From NCBI RefSeq assembly GCF_032586175.1, contig NZ_JAWHTE010000007.1, forward strand, positions 124,001-188,000: 64,000 nucleotides of DNA, written 5' to 3'. Both the position numbers and the translations under genes were made by a program. This DNA is from Ovoidimarina sediminis (GTDB lineage: Bacteria > Pseudomonadota > Alphaproteobacteria > Rhodobacterales > Rhodobacteraceae). Shown here piece after piece: positions 54,101 to 64,000 of this stretch (position 1 is its first letter; each line of letters begins with the position of its first letter). The notes below the pieces were generated by a model, which saw nothing but the letters and a program-made list of their open reading frames with translations, was not told where the DNA came from and made no database searches.

Positions 54101-55003
54101 ATGGCAGGCCGCTGGAAAAACGATCTTAGGTGGAGCGACGTGACGCCGCTTCCCGACTACATGAACCGCCGCCAGCTGTTGGCCGCGGGCACGGCGCTCG
54201 CCGCAACCGCCGCCACCCCGGCCATCGCCTCGCGTCGCGAGCTTGAGCCGAACTCCTTCGAAGAGATCACGAGCTACAACAACTTCTACGAATTCGGCTG
54301 GGACAAGAGCGATCCGAAACGCTACGCCGGCGCGCTCACCACCGATCCCTGGGCGATCACCTTCGACGGTCTGGTGGAAAATCCGGGCACCTACGATCTT
54401 GCCGATATCCTGAAGGACAAGTCGATCGAAGACAGGCTCTACCGCTTCCGCTGCGTGGAAGCCTGGTCGATGGTCATCCCCTGGAACGGGTTCGAACTGA
54501 AGGATCTCCTTGATCAGGTCGGCGTCCAGCCTTCGGCGAAATACGTCCGCTTCGAGACGCTCCTTCGCCCGTCCGAGATGCGCGGGCAGCAGGGCGGCAG
54601 CATCGACTGGCCCTATGTCGAGGGTCTGCGTCTCGACGAAGCGATGAACCCGCTGACGATCATGGCCACCGGTATCTACGGCATGCCGATGCCGAACCAG
54701 AACGGCGCGCCGATCCGGCTCGTGGTGCCGTGGAAGTACGGGTTCAAGTCGATCAAGTCGATCGTCCGCATCACCCTGACGGAGGAACAGCCCCTCAACA
54801 CCTGGCAGGCTTTGCAGCCGCGCGAATACGGCTTCTATTCCAACGTGAACCCGAACGTCGATCACCCGCGGTGGAGCCAGGCGACGGAACGCCGCGTGGG
54901 CGGCGGGCTTCTGGCCCGGCGTCAGCCGACGCTCATGTTCAACGGCTACGAAGAAGAGGTCGCGGCCATGTATGCCGGGATGGATCTCGCGAAATACTAC
55001 TGA
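54101..55003 (+). CDS. msrP: Protein-methionine-sulfoxide reductase, molybdenum catalytic subunit
   Basis: Repairs oxidised methionines in periplasmic proteins. 300 residues from ATG 54101. A twin-arginine signal begins at MNRRQLL (Arg23-Arg24), so the folded molybdoprotein is exported by Tat. The molybdenum ligand Cys118 is in RCVEAWSMVIPW. SIDWPYVEGLRLDEAMNP, the YGMPMPNQNGAPIRL segment and the YGFKSIKSI stretch match the MsrP family. Unusually a small Cys-rich gene separates it from msrQ, its membrane haem partner. Confidence 0.95.
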   Translation: MAGRWKNDLRWSDVTPLPDYMNRRQLLAAGTALAATAATPAIASRRELEPNSFEEITSYNNFYEFGWDKSDPKRYAGALTTDPWAITFDGLVENPGTYDLADILKDKSIEDRLYRFRCVEAWSMVIPWNGFELKDLLDQVGVQPSAKYVRFETLLRPSEMRGQQGGSIDWPYVEGLRLDEAMNPLTIMATGIYGMPMPNQNGAPIRLVVPWKYGFKSIKSIVRITLTEEQPLNTWQALQPREYGFYSNVNPNVDHPRWSQATERRVGGGLLARRQPTLMFNGYEEEVAAMYAGMDLAKYY

Positions 55004-55014
55004 CACGCAGCGCG

Positions 55015-55218
55015 ATGGAACTCACCTCTGAACTGACCTGCCCCGAATGCGGGGCCACGCATGTCGAAACCATGCCGACGGATGCGTGCCAGTTCTTCTA
55101 TGAATGCCCGGCCTGCAAAACGGTGCTGCGGCCGAAGCCGGGCGATTGCTGCGTCTATTGCTCTTACGGCACCGTGGCCTGCCCGCCGGTGCAGGCGGGC
55201 GACGGGTGCTGCGCGTGA
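55015..55218 (+). CDS. Small Cys-rich protein (GDCCVYC family) between msrP and msrQ
   Basis: 67 residues from ATG 55015 with eleven Cys: CPEC (about 9-12), CQ, CPAC, then GDCCVYCSYGTVACPPVQ and a final CCA. The CxxC pairs suggest a zinc-ribbon or other metal site; I recognise the GDCCVYCSYG...CPP core from small orphan proteins often found near metal or redox genes. It starts 11 bp after the msrP stop and its TGA overlaps the GTG start of msrQ (GTGA), so it is built into the msrPQ operon. It has no signal peptide, so it would remain cytoplasmic. Confidence 0.8.
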   Translation: MELTSELTCPECGATHVETMPTDACQFFYECPACKTVLRPKPGDCCVYCSYGTVACPPVQAGDGCCA

Positions 55219-55826
55219 CGGATCTCGTGCAAAACGTGAATGGCGCGCTCCGGCGTGTGCCGACCTGGCCAGTCTACCTGATCGGGGCGCTCCCGCCTCT
55301 GTGGTGGTTCTACCAGGGGCTGACCGGCGGCCTCGGGCCCGAACCGATCAAGACATTCGAGCATCTGCTGGGCGAGCTTGGCCTTCAGATGCTGATCGCC
55401 ACGCTCGCGGTCACGCCGCTCCGCCGGTTCACCGGGGTCACGCTTTTGAAGTTCCGCCGCGCGCTCGGGCTTCTCGCCTTCTACTATATTACATGTCACC
55501 TGCTCGTCTGGCTGGTGCTCGACGTCCAGATCCTCAGCGAGATCTGGAAAGACATCCTCAAACGCCCCTACATCACCATTGGCATGGCGGGGTTCCTGCT
55601 GCTCGTCCCCCTCGCGCTGACCTCGAACAACCTTTCGGTGCGCAGGCTCAGCGCCCCGCGCTGGCGGCGGCTCCACCAGCTTTCCTACCTCGCGGCCGTC
55701 CTCGGCGCGGTGCATTTCGTGATGCTCGCAAAGACGTGGCGGGCGGAACCGCTCGTCTACCTCGCGATCGTCCTCGTGCTCCTGCTCGCGCGGGTCCGGG
55801 CACGGCCGAAACGCGCGCCGGCCTAG
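55215..55826 (+). CDS. msrQ: MsrQ haem-binding membrane subunit
   Basis: 203 residues. Delivers electrons from the quinone pool (or flavin) to MsrP. It starts with GTG that overlaps the stop of the Cys-rich gene; no ATG gives the family N-terminus. Six membrane helices carry haem-ligand His candidates in the YYITCHLLVWLV segment, in RLHQLSYLAAVLGAVH (two His) and elsewhere. Rhodobacter sphaeroides MsrPQ is the best-known example. The TAG stop shares CTAG with the convergent HD gene. Confidence 0.92.
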   Translation: MTDLVQNVNGALRRVPTWPVYLIGALPPLWWFYQGLTGGLGPEPIKTFEHLLGELGLQMLIATLAVTPLRRFTGVTLLKFRRALGLLAFYYITCHLLVWLVLDVQILSEIWKDILKRPYITIGMAGFLLLVPLALTSNNLSVRRLSAPRWRRLHQLSYLAAVLGAVHFVMLAKTWRAEPLVYLAIVLVLLLARVRARPKRAPA

Positions 55827-56674
55827 GTCCCCGGAAACGGCCCTATATCGTTCGACCGGTGATGCACCTGGAAGACGTGGTTATAAAGCTGCGCGATCCA
55901 CTGCTTGCCTTCCACCGTTTGCTCCAGGTGGCTCAGCGCCGGGCCGATGAAGGGGTGCACCATCTCCCAGAAGAAATCGGGATACTTCTCCAGCACGTCG
56001 CTCGGCGTCTCATAGCCCAGCTGCTTCGCAACGCCCGTCTCCTCGAACTCGTAATAAAGCGCGTTGATCTTCCGGTGATAGAACGGGTCGCCCAGCTGCC
56101 CGATCAGATCGGCCGCCCGCACAAGCGCGCCTTCCGAACTGTCTTCCTGAAACCGCGCCTCGTTCGGCACGGGAAAGCGGGTGTACTCGATCGCATTCGC
56201 CAGCCGCTCGGCATCGATGAAACTCGACGCCTTGAACCGGTCGCGCACATAGAGCATCGCACGATCCACGTGATAGGGCGCAAGGCAGGCATCCGACGAT
56301 CCGCGCGGCGGCGTGAACCGGTTGCCCTCGGCATCGATCACGACCGATCCTTCCCCATCCCCCGGCACGATCCCGCGCACGTAACCGATGTCGTGCAGAA
56401 GAAGCGCGAATATATAATGTAGCCAGTCCTCGGGCACGAGCGCTTCCGAAACAAGCCGCCCCCGGATGATCTCCTGGCCCACGAGCGTCACCATCATCGT
56501 GTGCTCGGCATTGTGATACAGCGCATCCGAATTCCCGATCCGTTCGAGGATCAGCATCGACGCGCCGCGCAGATACGAAGCGTATTCCGGCTTCCGCCCT
56601 TCAAAATACCGGCTGTACATCGCCGCGATATGTTCGCCGAAACTCTCGGCCATCATGTTGGTCGGATTGAACAT
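55823..56674 (-). CDS. HD-domain metal-dependent phosphohydrolase
   Basis: 283 residues from ATG 56674; a GTG at 56701 is also possible. Metal ligands are seen in YHNAEHTMMVT (about residues 52-62) and LLHDIGYVRG (about 92-101), the H...HD...D arrangement of HD hydrolases. The C-terminal half has DLIGQLGDPFYHRKINALYYEFEE. Such proteins hydrolyse phosphate esters of nucleotides or signals; the substrate is unknown. The stop overlaps the msrQ stop as CTAG on both strands. Confidence 0.83.
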   Translation of the reverse strand: MFNPTNMMAESFGEHIAAMYSRYFEGRKPEYASYLRGASMLILERIGNSDALYHNAEHTMMVTLVGQEIIRGRLVSEALVPEDWLHYIFALLLHDIGYVRGIVPGDGEGSVVIDAEGNRFTPPRGSSDACLAPYHVDRAMLYVRDRFKASSFIDAERLANAIEYTRFPVPNEARFQEDSSEGALVRAADLIGQLGDPFYHRKINALYYEFEETGVAKQLGYETPSDVLEKYPDFFWEMVHPFIGPALSHLEQTVEGKQWIAQLYNHVFQVHHRSNDIGPFPGT

Positions 56675-56844
56675 CACACGCCCCAGTTCGTGCGCCCGCA
56701 CGAACCGCGCCGCCCGGACCTCCCCATCATGTAACCGACTGTAGCACCCAAAGCGCGATTGCCGGAGTCCGAATTCGCCGGCCGATTACATGATGACATC
56801 AAAGATGACGGGACAGGCCGGGCACCCCGTGCTAGCCGGGCGCA

Positions 56845-57996
56845 ATGGACAGGCATCTCACCCGCAAGGCCACGCTCCTCATCATGCTGGTCTTTCTGCT
56901 GCAGCCGCTCGCGATCGGCGGCTGGCTTGCGCTCATCCCCGTTGTGAAGGCGAACCTCCTTCTCTCGAAGGGCGAGCTTGCGATCGCGCTGATGGCCATG
57001 CCCATGGCGCTGATCCCCAGCCTCCAGGTCGCCGGCCGCGCGATTACCCGCGTCGGGCCGCGCCGCATCTTCCGTATCTTCTTTCCGCTGCAGGCGCTCG
57101 CCGTCCTGATGCCGCTTTACGCCTGGGGGCTGCCGTCGCTCTTCGCGGCGCTCTTTCTCCTCGGCGCCATGGCCGCCTTTCTCGAAGTTGCGATCAACGT
57201 CTATGCGGGCCGCCTCGAAAAGCAGGCGGGCGTCATGATCATGAATCGCTGCCACGGGTTCTGGGCAATGGGGATCATGGCGGGATCCGCCCTCGTCGCG
57301 CTTCTCGCCCTCACGCCGCTCGAAGCGCTCCTTCTTCTTGCACTCGTCTCTGTGCTGGGCGGCGTCACCGCGGGCTTTGCCATGCCGCAGCTTGGCGATG
57401 AAGGCACCGCCAAGGCCCCGCCGCGCCGCCGCTTCGGCCATCTCCCGCGCCCCCTCATCTTCGTCGCGGCCTTCATGTTCCTCGTCACCCTGACCGAGGG
57501 CGTGATGGCCGACTGGTCCGCCGTCTTCCTGGCCGAACGTCTGAACGATCCCTACAGCAATGCCGGGATCGCGGTGACGGTCTTCTCGGGCTTCATGGCC
57601 GGCGGGCGGTTCCTCGGCGACTGGCTGAAACGGCTGATGGGCGGCGTGGCGCTTGCCCGGCTCACCACGGCCTCGGCCGCCCTGGGCCTGCTCGTCCTGA
57701 TAGCGCCGCTTCCGGTCTGGATGATGCTGCCGGGCTTCGCGCTCGTGGGCTTCGGGATATCGGCGGCCTATCCCCTGGGCGTGTCGGCCATCGCCGCGCT
57801 CGACGACGCCTACGAATCCTCCAACATCGCGATCATGGCGACGGTGGCGCTGGGCGGCTTCCTGATCGGGCCGCCCCTCATCGGGCTTCTGTCCGAAGCA
57901 TTCAGCCTCCGAACCGGATTCGCGGCGCTTCTTCCGGGGCTGATTCTGGCCCTTTGGCTCACCCGCTGGCTTCGTCCGGGCGAGTCACCCCGCTAG
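56845..57996 (+). CDS. MFS transporter
   Basis: 383 residues with about 11-12 membrane helices. The loop between helices 2 and 3 is GRAITRVGPRRIFRI, a weak form of the MFS motif A. A basic cytoplasmic loop (DEGTAKAPPRRRFGHL, about residues 190-205) separates the two halves, and TEGVMADWSAVFLAERL begins helix 7. The sequence resembles the sugar/quinate-like or Bcr-type 'MFS_1' group, but substrate cannot be assigned. It precedes the rRNA operon by about 200 bp to its promoter. Confidence 0.87.
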   Translation: MDRHLTRKATLLIMLVFLLQPLAIGGWLALIPVVKANLLLSKGELAIALMAMPMALIPSLQVAGRAITRVGPRRIFRIFFPLQALAVLMPLYAWGLPSLFAALFLLGAMAAFLEVAINVYAGRLEKQAGVMIMNRCHGFWAMGIMAGSALVALLALTPLEALLLLALVSVLGGVTAGFAMPQLGDEGTAKAPPRRRFGHLPRPLIFVAAFMFLVTLTEGVMADWSAVFLAERLNDPYSNAGIAVTVFSGFMAGGRFLGDWLKRLMGGVALARLTTASAALGLLVLIAPLPVWMMLPGFALVGFGISAAYPLGVSAIAALDDAYESSNIAIMATVALGGFLIGPPLIGLLSEAFSLRTGFAALLPGLILALWLTRWLRPGESPR

Positions 57997-58199
57997 AATG
58001 CCGGGAGTCGCCGGTTTCCAGCCGCGAGTCTCCGCCTGAGTCTGTGGACACACCCCCGTTTCGGGCGTCTGCAAGCGGGCTTCGGGCAATTTTCTTCCGC
58101 CTACAGCCCGAAACTAGTAGGCTCCGTTGCGCAAAACCCCATATTTCGTTGGCCATTCAGGGTTCGGCAAAAAAATGTCATCTTTCCCGAAAAAAGCAC
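57997..58199. other. Intergenic region before the rRNA operon
   Basis: No gene seen. There is no clear terminator for the MFS gene. An A-rich tract (58169-58196, GCAAAAAAATG...CGAAAAAAGCAC) sits directly before the rRNA promoter and may act as an UP element. Confidence 0.4.
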
Positions 58200-58228
58200 T
58201 TGCGGCTTCGGGCGTGGCTCCGTAAATA
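58200..58228 (+). promoter_or_regulatory. rRNA operon promoter
   Basis: TTGCGG (58200-58205), 17-bp spacer, TAAATA (58223-58228), then a GC-rich start region GCCCCTCACC like a stringent-response discriminator. A-tract is just upstream. Predicted start near 58235. Confidence 0.7.
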
Positions 58229-58585
58229 GCCCCTCACCGGCGGCGCAGAGATGCACGGTCGGACAACAAACAGAGAGATTTGAGGCGGGGCGCGCCGGAA
58301 CAAGTTAGGGCGCACTCAGTCGATTTTGTCTCTGACGCTCTTTGAAATCGCTGGTTACTGAAGAGATATGTGGGCGGTTTGGTCCTTTCGATGGATCAAC
58401 AACTGCATATCGCCTTCCTAGTCCGATGAAGCAATTCGGGGGACGATGATGGAAGTGTCAGCTTCACTGTTTGAACGGCACCGTTCCTATGGAACGATGT
58501 ACATCAAACAGATGACTGAACCGGGAGCCATCCCGGTTCGATGTGCAGAGGTTCGAACGTCAAGGATCGGCTGGTAACAGCCTTT
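58229..58585 (+). other. rRNA leader with boxA and hairpins
   Basis: Contains boxA-like GCTCTTTGA at 58337-58345, the 5' arm of the 16S processing stem at 58358-58370 (CTGAAGAGATATG; partner at 60151-60163), a hairpin with arms CTGTTTGA (58467-58474) and TCAAACAG (58504-58511), and GAACCGGG/CCCGGTTC around 58518-58539. These serve antitermination and RNase III processing. Confidence 0.65.
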
Positions 58586-60060
<1,475 letters not shown>

Positions 60061-60150
60061 GTTCCTAGATTTTCAGGCTCGCCTGAAACGTGGAACACTT
60101 AGCAAGTTCCAGTCCTTTGCTGGAACAAACATCACGGTCCAGGCCGTCCT

Positions 60151-60163
60151 CATATCTCTTCAG
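60151..60163 (+). other. 3' arm of 16S processing stem
   Basis: CATATCTCTTCAG is the exact reverse complement of 58358-58370, so together they close a stem around the 16S precursor for RNase III. Another hairpin, TTTCAGGC/GCCTGAAA at 60071-60088, lies between it and the 16S end. Confidence 0.7.
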
Positions 60164-60191
60164 TTTCGCAAGCGGGCCACCGCCCGTTAAT

Positions 60192-60268
<77 letters not shown>

Positions 60269-60280
60269 TCCTTCTGTGAA

Positions 60281-60356
60281 GGGGCGTTAGCTCAGCTGGG
60301 AGAGCACCTGCTTTGCAAGCAGGGGGTCATCGGTTCGATCCCGATACGCTCCACCA
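60281..60356 (+). tRNA. tRNA-Ala (TGC)
   Basis: 76 bases, CCA encoded. Acceptor GGGGCGT pairs with ACGCTCC; the anticodon loop is CTTTGCAAG with anticodon TGC. Separated from tRNA-Ile by 12 bases. Confidence 0.96.
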
Positions 60357-60440
60357 GAGGCGCGATTGGATCGCAAAACGCTTTCGAGCGTTTCGCCGTC
60401 CAATCGGACGAATTGACATCGTTTAGAGAGATACACATCA

Positions 60441-60500
60441 GTTTCATGCTGGTACTGGCAGTGCGCCAGTATCTTCGGTTCGACCGAGAGAGCATGAAAC
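60441..60500 (+). other. Spacer three-way-junction RNA element 1
   Basis: Outer arms GTTTCATGCT (60441-60450) and AGCATGAAAC (60491-60500) pair perfectly over 10 bp. Inside are two hairpins, TACTGGC/GCCAGTA and TCGGTTCGACCGA, the second like a tRNA T-arm. Conserved tRNA D- and anticodon arms are absent. Function is unknown. Confidence 0.6.
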
Positions 60501-60502
60501 CT

Positions 60503-60562
60503 GTTTTACGCTTGGTTGCCAAAATTCTGGCGGCCTGGGGTTCGACCCCGAAAGTGTAAAAC
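60503..60562 (+). other. Spacer three-way-junction RNA element 2
   Basis: Outer arms GTTTTACGCTT (60503-60513) and AAGTGTAAAAC (60552-60562) pair over 11 bp with one G-T wobble. Inside are TTGCCA/TGGCGG (with wobbles) and GGGGTTCGACCCC. Same length (60 bases) and layout as element 1, two bases away. Confidence 0.6.
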
Positions 60563-60689
60563 TCCAAGTCAAGTACACTAACCAACACCGTCCTTCGGGA
60601 CGGTACGCAAGCCCGGACGAACCAGCCGGGCAAGCGGGATAGTATGCTTTTGATCAATGCCCGGCCTTTTCACAAAAGGGGGTCGGGTG

Positions 60690-60712
60690 CAGAAGAAGCC
60701 TGTCTTCTTCTG
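60690..60712 (+). other. Hairpin immediately before 23S rRNA
   Basis: Perfect 9-bp stem CAGAAGAAG / CTTCTTCTG with loop CCTGT. It abuts the 13-bp stem GGATCAAATCAAG (60712-60724) that pairs with CTTGATTTGATCC (63541-63553) and encloses the 23S precursor. Confidence 0.6.
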
Positions 60713-60719
60713 GATCAAA

Positions 60720-63547
<2,828 letters not shown>

Positions 63548-63636
63548 TGATCCAGTAGAAGCCAGGCTGCCCAGCTCTGGCGGATCGATCGAAGCATACG
63601 CCAGTGTGCGTGACTTGGACGATGTGTCGTTTTCTT

Positions 63637-63754
63637 GGTTTGGTGGTCATAGCACGAGCAAAACACCCGATCCCATCCCGAACTCGGCCGTTAAGTGCCG
63701 TTGCGCCGATGGTACTGCGTCTTAAGACGTGGGAGAGTAGGTCACCGCCAAACC
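63637..63754 (+). rRNA. rrf: 5S ribosomal RNA
   Basis: About 117 bases. The terminal stem is GGTTTGGTGG (63637-63646) with CCGCCAAACC (63745-63754). The core CCCGATCCCATCCCGAACTC is standard. The ends may differ by one or two bases. Confidence 0.95.
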
Positions 63755-63807
63755 TAGTAAGCGACACATTGTTCTGACGTATCTCTCTGACGATGCACGA
63801 TAAAAAC

Positions 63808-63832
63808 GCCGCCCTCCGGGGCGGCTTTTTTG
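63808..63832 (+). terminator. Rho-independent terminator of the rRNA operon
   Basis: Seven-bp GC stem GCCGCCC / GGGCGGC with loop TCCG, then six T residues. It lies 54 bases after 5S. Confidence 0.85.
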
Positions 63833-63859
63833 TTTGCGGAGCTTCGTTGCGCGCCCTGC

Positions 63860-64000
63860 ATGAACGAAATGCTGCGTTGGATTATTCCTGCCTTTCTCTC
63901 GATCTCCCTTGCCGTCTTGCCGGGGCGGGTCGGGTCCGAGCCAATCGATCTGATATTCACGTGTGTCGCGGACAGGACGCCACCGACCATTACAGTAGAC
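63860..64000 (+). CDS. Start of a secreted protein gene, truncated by window end
   Basis: 47 codons are open from ATG 63860 to the end. The first residues (MNEMLRWIIPAFLSISLAVL) look like a signal peptide with a cleavage region around PGRVGSEP. It is too short to assign a family, and no good ribosome binding site is seen; ATG 63869 is also possible. Confidence 0.5.
   Translation, partial: MNEMLRWIIPAFLSISLAVLPGRVGSEPIDLIFTCVADRTPPTITVD

Noticed and set aside
60441..60562. Extra tRNA genes in the rRNA spacer
   Set aside because: Both elements have T-arm-like loops but no D-arm, anticodon arm or CCA acceptor, so they are not tRNAs.

Overview
The window is one continuous stretch of a high-GC chromosome from an alphaproteobacterium of the family Rhodobacteraceae (Roseobacter/Rhodobacter group). 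This rests on the 16S and 23S rRNA sequences, the gene order 16S–tRNA-Ile–tRNA-Ala–23S–5S, and a set of lineage-typical genes: DUF3035 lipoprotein, paired M16 peptidases, DUF5765, DUF6446 between glyQ and glyS, and a FolB with a long C-terminal extension. There are no insertion sequences, prophage or CRISPR arrays. Almost all of the window is ordinary chromosomal backbone, so the unusual points lie inside individual genes and in short intergenic signals.

Layout. 1–10.1 kb: a plus-strand run with the end of a heparinase II/III-like gene, purH, lspA, a lipoprotein, two M16 peptidases, mutL and rmuC, several overlapping by 4 bp. 10.1–17.2 kb: DUF5765, yqeY, carA, an MshEN-domain glycosyltransferase behind a CtrA-type box, a GntR regulator, a HAD nucleotidase and a UbiH-like flavoprotein. 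17.2–20.4 kb (minus): aminotransferase, an unrecognised Cys-containing protein, cupin and two tandem Lrp/AsnC regulators that diverge from ilvC across two palindromes. 21.7–24.9 kb: GNAT and two EamA transporters flanking a hemerythrin-like protein. 24.9–35.6 kb (minus): glmM, folP, folB, a cell wall hydrolase, a PPDK-like protein, glyS, DUF6446 and glyQ. 35.7–45.7 kb: an inactive trypsin-like protein, trkH, folE2, UDP-glucuronate decarboxylase, dinB, qmcA–nfeD, a MarR–GNAT fusion and pyrF. 45.9–57.9 kb: small membrane proteins, a patatin-like gene broken by a stop codon, heat-shock clpB, DUF2306, an SDR, a fasciclin protein, msrP–Cys-rich protein–msrQ, an HD phosphohydrolase and an MFS transporter. 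58.2–63.8 kb: a complete rRNA operon with promoter, boxA, processing stems and terminator, followed by the start of one more gene.

Functional themes. Nucleotide and amino-acid synthesis (purH, carA, pyrF, ilvC), folate synthesis (folE2, folB, folP), translation (glyQ/glyS, rRNA, tRNAs), envelope work (lspA, glmM, cell wall hydrolase, glycosyltransferase, UXS) and stress or repair (mutL, rmuC, dinB, clpB, msrPQ). Two promoters with the same TGATCC -35 and 18-bp spacing, upstream of folE2 and the fasciclin gene, suggest a shared RpoE/ChrR-type ECF sigma response.

Most worth a second look: (1) a PPDK-like enzyme that keeps the phospho-His and PEP half but has lost key ATP-grasp residues; (2) a glycosyltransferase with an apparent c-di-GMP-binding MshEN domain behind a CtrA box; (3) a single in-frame TAA that removes the catalytic Asp from a cNMP-binding patatin; (4) a MarR–GNAT fusion whose 22-bp perfect palindrome ends one base before its start codon; (5) a secreted pseudo-protease; (6) a Cys-rich mini-protein built into the msrPQ operon; (7) tandem three-way-junction RNA elements in the rRNA spacer. 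No clearly new multi-gene defence or mobile system was seen.
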